Positions 9,510 through 17,935 of a stretch of DNA of 62,533 bases are shown here, piece after piece (within the stretch, counting starts at the first letter, position 1; each line of letters starts with the position of its first letter). The notes beneath the pieces are model-generated. The model saw nothing but the letters and a program-made list of their open reading frames with translations, made no database searches and was not told where the DNA came from. Location of the stretch: positions 1 to 62,533 of the forward strand of contig PHDE01000003.1 of NCBI GenBank assembly GCA_002842505.1, in the 5' to 3' direction. Made by a program: the position numbers and the translations under genes. Origin of the DNA: Bacteroidetes bacterium HGW-Bacteroidetes-3 (GTDB lineage: Bacteria; Bacteroidota; Bacteroidia; Flavobacteriales; Flavobacteriaceae).

Positions 9510-9553
9510 AATTATATTTTAGAGTGTCTCTTTCCCTATTTTTAAAACCAATC

Positions 9554-10942
9554 TTACAAATGAATCACTTCACCGTAAGCATCGGCAACAGCCTCCATAA
9601 CCGCCTCGCTCATGGTTGGATGCGGATGGATAGCTTTCAGCACTTCGTGGCCTGTTGTTTCTAATTTTCTTCCCAAAACAGCTTCAGCAATCATATCGGT
9701 AACACCGGCACCAATCATATGGCAGCCCAGCCATTCACCGTATTTCGCGTCGAAAATTACTTTTACAAATCCATCAGGCGTACCGGCGGCTTTTGCTTTT
9801 CCTGAAGCAGAAAAAGGGAATTTTCCTATTTTTAATTCATATCCTTTTTCCAAAGCTTGTGCTTCTGTCAATCCCACACTCGCAATTTCAGGCGTTGCAT
9901 AAGTACAACCCGGAATGTTTCCGTAGTCGATGGCTTCGGTGTGCAATCCTGCAATTTTTTCCACACAAGTTATGCCTTCTGCGGAAGCAACGTGGGCTAG
10001 GGCCGGACCCGGAACAACATCACCAATGGCATAATAACCCGGAATGTTGGTTTGGTAAAAATCGTTCACAATAATTTTGTCGCGGTCAGTTACGATGCCC
10101 ACATCTTCCAATCCGATATTTTCTATATTCGATTTGATGCCTACCGCTGAAAGCACAATGTCGGCTTCCAATATTTCTTCACCTTTTTTGGTTTTTACCA
10201 CCGCTTTAACGCCGTCACCAGAAATATCTACAGATTCCACTGAGGAGCTGGTCATCACTTTTATGCCTGCTTTTTTAAAGGAGCGTTCAAATTGTTTGGA
10301 TACGTCCAAATCTTCCAAAGGCACCATATTTGGCAAAAATTCCACAACAGTCACGTCTGTTCCCATCGCATTGTAAAAATGTGCAAATTCAACGCCAATA
10401 GCTCCTGAACCCACCACAATCATTTTTTTTGGTTGCACAGGCAAGGTCATCGCTTCCCGGTATCCAATCACTTTTTTGCCGTCTTGCGGCAAGTTTGGCA
10501 ATTCGCGCGAACGTGCGCCAGTAGCTATAATAATATGGTCCGCACTGTATTCGGTCACTTTTCCTTCTGCATTGGTCACCTCCATTTTTTTACCGGTTTT
10601 CAGTTTCCCAAAACCGTCAATAACCTCAATTTTATTTTTTTTCATCAAAAACTGAACGCCTTTGCTCATTCCCTCAGCAACATTTCTGCTGCGTTTGATC
10701 ACAGCGCCAAAATCTTTGTCGATGGCTTCGGCTTTTAATCCGTATTCGTCCACATGCTTTAAATAGTCGTAAATCTGGGCGCTTTTTAACAAGGCTTTGG
10801 TAGGAATACATCCCCAGTTTAAACAAATGCCGCCTAAATTTTCCTTTTCTACAATAGCAACTTTAAAACCAAGTTGTGATGCTCTAATGGCAGTAACGTA
10901 GCCTCCCGGACCACTTCCTAAAATGATGATGTCGTATTTCAT
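9554..10942 (-). CDS. lpdA: Dihydrolipoyl dehydrogenase
   Basis: GSGPGGYVTAIRASQLG FAD motif, GGICLNWGCIPTKALL redox disulfide, C-terminal HPHPTMSEAVMEA. Confidence 0.95.
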   Translation of the reverse strand: MKYDIIILGSGPGGYVTAIRASQLGFKVAIVEKENLGGICLNWGCIPTKALLKSAQIYDYLKHVDEYGLKAEAIDKDFGAVIKRSRNVAEGMSKGVQFLMKKNKIEVIDGFGKLKTGKKMEVTNAEGKVTEYSADHIIIATGARSRELPNLPQDGKKVIGYREAMTLPVQPKKMIVVGSGAIGVEFAHFYNAMGTDVTVVEFLPNMVPLEDLDVSKQFERSFKKAGIKVMTSSSVESVDISGDGVKAVVKTKKGEEILEADIVLSAVGIKSNIENIGLEDVGIVTDRDKIIVNDFYQTNIPGYYAIGDVVPGPALAHVASAEGITCVEKIAGLHTEAIDYGNIPGCTYATPEIASVGLTEAQALEKGYELKIGKFPFSASGKAKAAGTPDGFVKVIFDAKYGEWLGCHMIGAGVTDMIAEAVLGRKLETTGHEVLKAIHPHPTMSEAVMEAVADAYGEVIHL

Positions 10943-11117
10943 GTTTATATTGTTTATTTGTTTAATCGTGTAACTGTTTAATTGTCGTCATTGCGAAGTT
11001 TTGAAAAACCTGAAGCAATCTGCTATGTGCTTATTTGTCTTAATCGCTTGAAATTTAATTTTTATACTTTATACTTTAACTTTTCCAACATCAATTCCCC
11101 CTTCGGGGGCTAGGGGG

Positions 11118-12887
11118 CTACATCCTTTCAGGAACTTCAATCCCCAATAATTTAAAAGCAGCTTTGATAATTTCACCCACTTTTGCTGAAAGTTGTGTTC
11201 TCAATATTTTTTCGTTTTTGTCATCCGAGCCTAAAATTTGCAAACTTTGGTACAACGAGTTGTATTCTTTTACCAAATCGTAGGTGTAATTGGCGATCAA
11301 GGCCGGACTGTGATTTTTGGCCGCATTTTGTATGGTTTCCGGAAATTGCTGCATTTGTTTGATCAATTCACGTTCTTTTTCGTGTAAGGCAATCTCCTTT
11401 ATTGCTTCGGAAAAATCAAAATCTGCTTTTCTGATGATGGATTGGATCCTGGCATAAGTGTATTGTATAAAAGGACCCGTATTTCCGTTAAAATCGACCG
11501 ATTCTTCGGGATCAAACAAAATTCGTTTTTTTGGATCTACCTTCAAAATATAGTATTTCAAAGCGCCCATTCCAATTATTTTGTACAAAGCTTCTTTTTC
11601 AGGTTGTGAATAGCCTTCCAGTTTTCCCAATTCCTGTGAAATATTTCTGGCGGTATCTACCATTTCTACCATTAAATCATCGGCATCCACAACAGTTCCT
11701 TCCCGCGATTTCATTTTTCCGCTAGGCAAATCGACCATTCCATACGACAAATGATACAAGTTATTCGCCCATTCAAAACCCAGCTTTTTCAGAATCAAAA
11801 ATAGTACTTTAAAATGGTAATCTTGCTCATTACCAACGGTATAAACCAATTCACTTAAATCAAAATCTTTAAAACGTTCTATGGCGGTTCCAATATCCTG
11901 CGTCATATACACCGCAGTGCCGTCTGCTCGCAACACAATTTTTTCATCCAAACCATCAGCGGTTAAATCAATCCAAACCGATCCATCTTCTTTTTTATAA
12001 AAAACCCCTTTTTTGAGTCCGTCTGCAACCACATCTTTTCCCAATAAATAGGTGGTGCTTTCATAATAATTTTTATCGAAATCAACGCCCAATTCCTTAT
12101 AAGTCTGTTCAAATCCGGCGTAAACCCAAGCGTTCATCATCTTCCAAAGAGAAACCACTTTTTCATCTCCGGCTTCCCATTTAAGCAGCATTTCTTGCGC
12201 TTCCAACAAAATAGGCGCCTGTTTTTTAGCTTCTTCTTCAGTTTTCCCTGCTGCAATTAATTGGGCAATTTCTTCTTTATAGGCTTTGTCGAAGGCTACA
12301 TAATAGTTCCCTACGAGTTTGTCGCCTTTCAAACCGCTGATTTCGGGCGTTTCGCCATTTCCAAAACGTTGCCACGCCAGCATACTTTTACAAATATGAA
12401 TGCCGCGGTCGTTGATGATTTGTGTTTTATAGACTTTTTTCCCCGATGCCTTCACAATTTCAGCTACGGAATATCCCAATAAATTATTGCGGATATGTCC
12501 CAAATGTAACGGCTTATTGGTGTTTGGCGAAGAATATTCCACCATCACCGCTTTTTCGGCCGGGTTTGGTGTTACAAATCCGAAGTTTGGTGTTTTATAA
12601 ATTTCATTGAAGGAATTCAGAAAAAATTCATCGGAAATCACCAGGTTTAAAAATCCTTTAACCACATTAAAATCTTTGACTTCCGGTACATTTTCTTTTA
12701 AATAATTTCCCAGATTAGTGCCAATTTCAACAGGATTTCCTTTTATTAATCGTAAAAATGCGAAAATAACCACGGTAATATCGCCTTCAAAATCTTTGTT
12801 GGTTGCCTGAAATTCCACAGAATCCACAACGACATCATAAATTTTTTTGAACCCTTTTTTAATGGCCTTTTCTAAACTGTTTTGCAT
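11118..12887 (-). CDS. argS: Arginyl-tRNA synthetase
   Basis: VEYSSPNTNKPLHLGHIRNNLLG (HIGH), SYGMVDLPSGKMKSREG (KMSKS-like region), C-terminal anticodon domain. Confidence 0.95.
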   Translation of the reverse strand: MQNSLEKAIKKGFKKIYDVVVDSVEFQATNKDFEGDITVVIFAFLRLIKGNPVEIGTNLGNYLKENVPEVKDFNVVKGFLNLVISDEFFLNSFNEIYKTPNFGFVTPNPAEKAVMVEYSSPNTNKPLHLGHIRNNLLGYSVAEIVKASGKKVYKTQIINDRGIHICKSMLAWQRFGNGETPEISGLKGDKLVGNYYVAFDKAYKEEIAQLIAAGKTEEEAKKQAPILLEAQEMLLKWEAGDEKVVSLWKMMNAWVYAGFEQTYKELGVDFDKNYYESTTYLLGKDVVADGLKKGVFYKKEDGSVWIDLTADGLDEKIVLRADGTAVYMTQDIGTAIERFKDFDLSELVYTVGNEQDYHFKVLFLILKKLGFEWANNLYHLSYGMVDLPSGKMKSREGTVVDADDLMVEMVDTARNISQELGKLEGYSQPEKEALYKIIGMGALKYYILKVDPKKRILFDPEESVDFNGNTGPFIQYTYARIQSIIRKADFDFSEAIKEIALHEKERELIKQMQQFPETIQNAAKNHSPALIANYTYDLVKEYNSLYQSLQILGSDDKNEKILRTQLSAKVGEIIKAAFKLLGIEVPERM

Positions 12888-12970
12888 CTTTTTTACTAAA
12901 ATCTGTTAAGGGGCAAAAGTACGATAATTTTTAAAAGTTTAAATTGTATTTTTGCCAATAAATTAATAAA

Positions 12971-13468
12971 ATGGAAGCGTTTTTAAAAGAATTACCAGAT
13001 TTAGCCAAAGAAAAGAATCCGGAAACCAAAAAGTATTTTGAAAAATTGAAAAAGCGCACGCCTAAAAATTTAGATTTTGTGGTGCAGGAATTGCATATCA
13101 GTGAGTTTAAACGAACGGATTGTTTAACTTGTGGGAATTGCTGCAAAACCACCAGCCCTATTTTTACAGAGAAAGACATTCAACGCATTGCCAAGTATGT
13201 GAAAATGAAAGAGCATCAATTTATTGCGACGTATTTAGAACGTGACCAGGATGATTTTTATGTGTTAAAAACTGCGCCTTGTTCCTTTTTGGATTTAAAC
13301 GATAATATGTGTTCCATATACGATGTTCGCCCAAAAGCCTGTAATGAATATCCGCACACCAACCGACGAAAATTTATTCAGCTCACCAACTTAACATTAA
13401 AAAATACGGAGATTTGTCCGGCTGTCTATAACATTGTGGAAGCTCTGAAAAAGAAATTGCCACTTTAA
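12971..13468 (+). CDS. YkgJ-family CxxCxxCC cysteine-cluster protein
   Basis: DCLTCGNCCKTTSPIFTEKDIQRIA...APCSFLDLNDNMCSIYDVRPKACNEYP. Confidence 0.85.
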   Translation: MEAFLKELPDLAKEKNPETKKYFEKLKKRTPKNLDFVVQELHISEFKRTDCLTCGNCCKTTSPIFTEKDIQRIAKYVKMKEHQFIATYLERDQDDFYVLKTAPCSFLDLNDNMCSIYDVRPKACNEYPHTNRRKFIQLTNLTLKNTEICPAVYNIVEALKKKLPL

Positions 13469-13581
13469 ATTGTTGTTTAGGCGTTTAATTGTTTAACTGT
13501 GTAACTGTTTATTTGTGTATTTGGTTTTTTGTTTAACGGTTAACTTTTAGCTTTCAACTTAAAACTATTAAAATGAAGAAA

Positions 13582-13645
13582 GGGAAGCCAATACTACCGC
13601 TTGTAACCCCTTACAATCGATATTTTAGTAGCTTCCCAATTTTTT
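13582..13645 (+). terminator. Nested hairpin followed by a T-tract
   Basis: GGGAAGC (13582) pairs GCTTCCC (13631-13637), inner TTGTAA-CCCC-TTACAA (13601-13616), then AATTTTTT. Confidence 0.5.
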
Positions 13646-13782
13646 ATAAGGCAATACTTTTTTAAACAGCACTGCTGATGGGTGTTAGGATCTTTTCAAT
13701 CCTTATGTTTAAAATCATTGTAAGACAATAATTTTTTATATGCTAATTGGAATTTGATAATGTAACCTCTTGATTTTTAAAA

Positions 13783-14012
13783 CCGTTGTGGGGACATTGG
13801 TTTGTTAATTTTTAAAATACTGCCGTTGTGAGAACAACCATTTTTATACTTTTGATTAAATGGATTTTTTATTTTTTTTGCCATTTTTGATGATAAACCG
13901 TTGTGGGGACAACTTTTGAAAAAACCGTTGTGGGGACAACGCGAATTAAGGGCTTATTTATCGCTCTTTATAGTTTCAAATTATAGCAAAACACAATTTT
14001 GTGGGCTCACAA
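13783..14012. repeat. Array of short palindromes, CCGTTGTGGGGACAAC family
   Basis: Copies at 13783 (degenerate), 13823, 13898, 13925, and related TTGTGGGCTCACAA at 13999-14012. Confidence 0.65.
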
Positions 14013-14169
14013 CCTCTCCTGTTTGGTTGATGTAATTAAAACAAGGCATTAAAGTGTTAATGTAAATCCTGTTTACTTGTTCGTTTAAAGTGTTTTTTTT
14101 GCCCATACTGTTGTTCACAACTTTTAAATGGGGGGCTCTGTCAGTTTGTTTTAATGGGGTTGCTTTCAT
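13981..14169 (-). CDS. Small hypothetical protein (62 aa)
   Basis: Met-62 of the 13981-14352 ORF is preceded by an A-rich leader (AAAATTAATCTTAAATCAAACAAAATG). MKATPLKQTDRAPHLKVVNNSMGKKNTLNEQ...GEVVSPQNCVLL. Confidence 0.4.
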   Translation of the reverse strand: MKATPLKQTDRAPHLKVVNNSMGKKNTLNEQVNRIYINTLMPCFNYINQTGEVVSPQNCVLL

Positions 14170-14233
14170 TTTGTTTGATTTAAGATTAAAATTAACTTCC
14201 GTTTTGTGTGGGGGTTTGTTTATGTTTTTTAAA

Positions 14234-14737
14234 TTACTTTTTGATGAAAATATTGGTAAAGTAATTTCTGTTTTCTGCATTTGATTCTGTTGAGATACCA
14301 AAGTGGGTATATTCTGGATTTTCCATAATTTTTCGGTGACCGTCACTTGCAATCCAAGCTTTTACGACACCTTCAGCTGTACTGTAGCCAAAGCCAACAT
14401 TTTCGCCAACTGTTTTGGCACCTGCCTGTTCCATTAAAATTTGGGCTCTTTCCGGAAAATTGTCGTGGCTAATAGCGCCGGCTTCAATCATATAGTTAGT
14501 ATGGCCGTCAGCCACTCCTGAAACTAAGTTTAAAGTGCTTAATGCATTTAATCCTAAGCTAGTTCTGTGGGCGTTTACCAGACTTATGATTTCTGATTCT
14601 ATTGTTGAATAAACAACTTTAGCGTTAACAACTTCGCTGTTTTCATTGAAGTAAACGCCGTTGTCTTCTTTAGCGCAGGAAAATAAAATGGTAGTTAAAA
14701 GTAATAATACGAATAATTTTGGGGCATGCGTTTTCAT
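14234..14737 (-). CDS. CAP (SCP/PR1)-domain lipoprotein
   Basis: Lipobox LFSC; ISLVNAHRTSLGLNALSTLN...ISHDNFPERAQILMEQAGAKTVGENVGFG...VVKAWIASDGHRKIMENPEYTHFGI. Confidence 0.88.
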   Translation of the reverse strand: MKTHAPKLFVLLLLTTILFSCAKEDNGVYFNENSEVVNAKVVYSTIESEIISLVNAHRTSLGLNALSTLNLVSGVADGHTNYMIEAGAISHDNFPERAQILMEQAGAKTVGENVGFGYSTAEGVVKAWIASDGHRKIMENPEYTHFGISTESNAENRNYFTNIFIKK

Positions 14738-14859
14738 TTTTTTTAGGGGTTAGGGGTTAGGGTAATTTTAAGCGTATTGGGGTTGATTTATTTTTTTTTG
14801 GTTTTGGGGTTAATGTATTTTTTTCTTTTGGGGTTTTGGTTTTTGTTTTTCTGTTGATG

Positions 14860-14890
14860 TAAATGTAGAAATAAAAATTTAATATGCAAA
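14860..14890 (-). promoter_or_regulatory. Bacteroidetes-type promoter of the CAP-domain gene
   Basis: On the minus strand TTTG (14890-14887), N19, TACATTTA (14867-14860). Confidence 0.65.
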
Positions 14891-14906
14891 CAAAAAATAT
14901 AAAAAA

Positions 14907-15042
14907 TTTACCATTTGTTTGAAAAAATTTACCATTTGTTTGAAAAAATAGACAAATTAGCCATTCTCACTGGTCTTATTGATGAAAATATTTTTACCAT
15001 TTGTTATAAAAAAATTACCATTTGTTTGAAAAAATAGACAAA
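14907..15042. promoter_or_regulatory. Two pairs of 21-bp-spaced TTTACCATTTGTTTGAAAAAA sites
   Basis: ACC at 14910 and 14931 (21 bp), and at 14996 and 15017 (21 bp). Confidence 0.7.
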
Positions 15043-15178
15043 AAAAGTAATAAATTAATGAAATAATCGCTTTTTAGAGATCATTTTCGAGTCCAAAAAT
15101 GCGCAAAAAGTCGTGGTTTTGCTAAATGCTGTTTTTAGATGTTCAAAAAAAAAGGTATTATTTTGATTTTTTTATGAA

Positions 15179-15372
15179 ATGAAACGAGCATAACAGATTT
15201 TGATCCACAAGGGAATGATTAATGGCGAACAGTCCCGAATTTTCGGGATTACCGCTAAAAAATAAAATTTAAACAGATGAAACGAGCATAACAAATTTTG
15301 ATACACAAGGGAATGATTAATAGCGAACAGTCCCGAATTTTCGGGATTACCACTAAAAAATAAAATTTAAAC
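15179..15372. repeat. Two tandem copies of the ~98 bp interspersed hairpin repeat (locus B)
   Basis: atgaaacgagcataacaRattttgatMcacaagggaatgattaatRgcgaacagtcccgaattttcgggattaccRctaaaaaataaaatttaaacag, twice. Confidence 0.9.
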
Positions 15373-15399
15373 AGATGAAATTGAAAATGGGGATAGATT

Positions 15400-16632
15400 T
15401 TACTTGTATAACAAATATTTTGACCTTATTTTTTTAAACGCTTCAATTTCGAGTTGCCAGGAATCATGGATTTCTTTAGCGGTTAATCCTTTTACTATTT
15501 GGCTTTCTAATTTGGTTGTTCCGGCATGTGCGGTGAATGTTGCGCCAAAAAAATCTTCTGTTTTTGGTGTTTTGTGATACGCATCAAGCAACCATTCAAT
15601 ATTGACTACATTTAATTTCCCCGTATTTTTTAAATTGACTCCATAACAAAGTTTTCCTAAATGTTTTGGGGATTTGGCTCCAGCATTTGGCTTTGGCGTG
15701 TAAGAAAAGTCGCTTTTCGGAAAAAATGGGGCGCCATATTGCTGAAATTGGTTTTCGGTTCCCCTTCCTGCATTAATAACGGTGCCTTCAAAAAAACCAA
15801 GGCTAGGATACAAATTAATGGCTTTATCGTTTGGTAGGTTAGGGGAAGGCTTAATAGGAAGGTGGTAGTCACTTTGGTGCGTATAGTTTTTAAGGGGGAT
15901 TACGGTCAACGCACAAGTAACCTTATTTTTAAGCCAATGTTCGCCGTTAATCATTTGGGCATATTCGCCAATGGTCATCCCATAAACAAGCGGAACCGGA
16001 TGCATTCCCAAGAAACTGGCATGTTCCATTTTTAGGGTGGGGCCGTCAATAAAATGTCCGTTCGGATTTGGACGATCTAATATTATTAGTGGAATGTCGT
16101 TTTCGGCACAGGCTTCCATCACATAATGTAAGGTAGATATATAGGTATAGAATCGCACCCCAACATCCTGAATATCAAAAACAACAAGATTTATTCCTTT
16201 TAGTTGTTCACTGGTCGGTTTTTTATTTTTGCCGTACAAAGAAACAATGGGCAACCCAGTTTTTGCGTCAAAGCCATCCGTAACAATTTCGCCAGCATCC
16301 ACATCGCCCCTAATACCGTGTTCAGGCGAAAATACTTTGGAAATGTTAATGTGCATGGAAATCAGAGAATCCACTAAATGTGCGTAACCGTTTTTTTTGA
16401 AAATTACACTGGTTTGATTGGCTACGATTCCAATATTTTTCCCGGCCAGCAAGGGCAAATAGGCATCCATATTGTTGGCTCCAACAATTATTTGCTTTGT
16501 TTGGGTTGGAAGAATTACTTCTGGATTATGATTGGGAATGGAAGTCTGATTTTTTGCGGAACAGGAAATCAAACAAAAAAATAGCAGGAAAACCAACAAG
16601 AAATATGTATTTTTGAACCGTTTAGAAATCAT
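15400..16632 (-). CDS. namZ: DUF1343 exo-beta-N-acetylmuramidase (NamZ family), lipoprotein
   Basis: IGIVANQTSV...FSPEHGIRGDVDAGE...GLPIVSLYGKNKKPTSEQL...VVFDIQDVGVRFYTYISTLHYVMEAC...LDRPNPNG. Confidence 0.85.
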   Translation of the reverse strand: MISKRFKNTYFLLVFLLFFCLISCSAKNQTSIPNHNPEVILPTQTKQIIVGANNMDAYLPLLAGKNIGIVANQTSVIFKKNGYAHLVDSLISMHINISKVFSPEHGIRGDVDAGEIVTDGFDAKTGLPIVSLYGKNKKPTSEQLKGINLVVFDIQDVGVRFYTYISTLHYVMEACAENDIPLIILDRPNPNGHFIDGPTLKMEHASFLGMHPVPLVYGMTIGEYAQMINGEHWLKNKVTCALTVIPLKNYTHQSDYHLPIKPSPNLPNDKAINLYPSLGFFEGTVINAGRGTENQFQQYGAPFFPKSDFSYTPKPNAGAKSPKHLGKLCYGVNLKNTGKLNVVNIEWLLDAYHKTPKTEDFFGATFTAHAGTTKLESQIVKGLTAKEIHDSWQLEIEAFKKIRSKYLLYK

Positions 16633-16640
16633 ACACCAAT

Positions 16641-17876
16641 TTGAATTACGAGTTATTTATTGCAAAACGCATTATTGCCGCAAAGCAATACAAAAGTAGC
16701 ATTTCATCGCCGATAATAAAAATAGCAATTATCGCTATTGCAATGGGTATGGTGATTATGATGGTTTCCGTAGCTACTGGCATCGGACTTCAGAAAAAAA
16801 TTCGAGAAAAATTATCGGGGTTTAACGGACATATACAAATCACGAATTTCGACGACAATAATTCGGAAATAACTTTAAATCCGGTGTCTAAACAACAAGA
16901 TTTTTATCCGAAATTCCCCAATATTGACGGTATTAAAAATGTACAAGTTTTTGCTACTAAAGCTGGAATTATAAGAACCAAAACCGATTTTGAAGGCATT
17001 ATTTTTAAGGGTGTGGGGAAAGAATATGACTGGACTTTTTTTAAGGAATACCTCACTAAAGGAAAATTGCCCGATTTTTCAAAGGAAGTTTCTAACGATG
17101 TGCTTATTTCAGAAGAAATATCGAATCGGCTCAATATTCATTTGGGAGACGAATTTAATATTCTTTTTGTAAAAGAAGATCCTTCAAAAGCGCCTTGGAT
17201 TCGCGTAGTGAAAGTTGTTGGCGTTTACAACTCTGGTTTTCAGGAGTTTGACGAAAATTTTGTGATTGCCGATCTTCGGCACATCCAAAAAATGAACCGA
17301 TGGAATGATGACGAAGTGGGCGGATTTGAAGTGTTGCTGAATAATTTTGACGAAATTCAGGAAAAAAGTGATCAAGTTTATTTGCAAACTGCATCAACCC
17401 TGAACAGTAAAAGCGTGATTGAAAAATATCCTTCAATCTTTGAGTGGATCAGTCTTTTTGATAACAATATGTATTTGATTATTGCGATTATGATTTTGGT
17501 GGCAGGCATCAATATGATTACCGCTTTGTTGGTGCTTATTTTGGAAAGAACACAAATGGTGGGCATTTTAAAAGCGCTGGGCGGCTCCAATTTCAGCATC
17601 AGAAAAATCTTTTTGTACAATGCGGCCTATCTTATTTTAAAAGGGCTGTTTTGGGGAAATCTTATTGGACTTACCTTATTATTTGTACAAAAATATATGG
17701 GTATTTTAACTTTAGATCCTTCAACATATTACGTAAATACTGTCCCGGTTTATATTGATTTTGGTTATATTGCCTTATTAAACATAGGAACATTGTTGCT
17801 TTGCCTTTCAATGCTAATTATTCCTTCCATCATCATTGCAAAAATAAGTCCGGCAAAATCCATAAAGTTTGAGTAA
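16641..17876 (+). CDS. LolC/LolE-type FtsX-like ABC permease (TTG start)
   Basis: YELFIAKRIIAAKQYKSSISSPIIKIAIIAIAMGMVIMMVSVATGIGLQKKIREKLSGFNGHI; C-terminal FtsX domain with four hydrophobic segments. Confidence 0.88.
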   Translation: MNYELFIAKRIIAAKQYKSSISSPIIKIAIIAIAMGMVIMMVSVATGIGLQKKIREKLSGFNGHIQITNFDDNNSEITLNPVSKQQDFYPKFPNIDGIKNVQVFATKAGIIRTKTDFEGIIFKGVGKEYDWTFFKEYLTKGKLPDFSKEVSNDVLISEEISNRLNIHLGDEFNILFVKEDPSKAPWIRVVKVVGVYNSGFQEFDENFVIADLRHIQKMNRWNDDEVGGFEVLLNNFDEIQEKSDQVYLQTASTLNSKSVIEKYPSIFEWISLFDNNMYLIIAIMILVAGINMITALLVLILERTQMVGILKALGGSNFSIRKIFLYNAAYLILKGLFWGNLIGLTLLFVQKYMGILTLDPSTYYVNTVPVYIDFGYIALLNIGTLLLCLSMLIIPSIIIAKISPAKSIKFE

Positions 17877-17935
17877 CTAAATTAAGATAATAGGCAACTT
17901 TTATTTTAGATTTACGAATTGGAATTTTCTAACGT

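Noticed and set aside
9612-10738. Multiple + strand ORFs antisense to lpdA, argS, ppdK, RND, pheT, purL and other genes
   Set aside because: Shadow ORFs on the opposite strand of clearly conserved genes; composition and lack of motifs do not support coding.
13783-14012. CRISPR array or integron attC sites
   Set aside because: Repeats are only ~16 bp, spacing is irregular (27-75 bp), no cas or integrase gene is nearby, and the sequence lacks the GTTRRRY / RYYYAAC attC core.
14170-14352. Upstream part of the 123-aa ORF 13981-14352
   Set aside because: It overlaps the 3' end of the CAP-domain gene in another frame; only the 62-aa form starting at 14169 has a plausible leader.
14745-14762. Telomere-like GGGGTTAGGGGTTAGGG as a telomere or recombination junction
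   Set aside because: Very short, inside a gene leader, and the same ACCCCTA motif recurs before the LRR gene; regulatory or leader function is more plausible.
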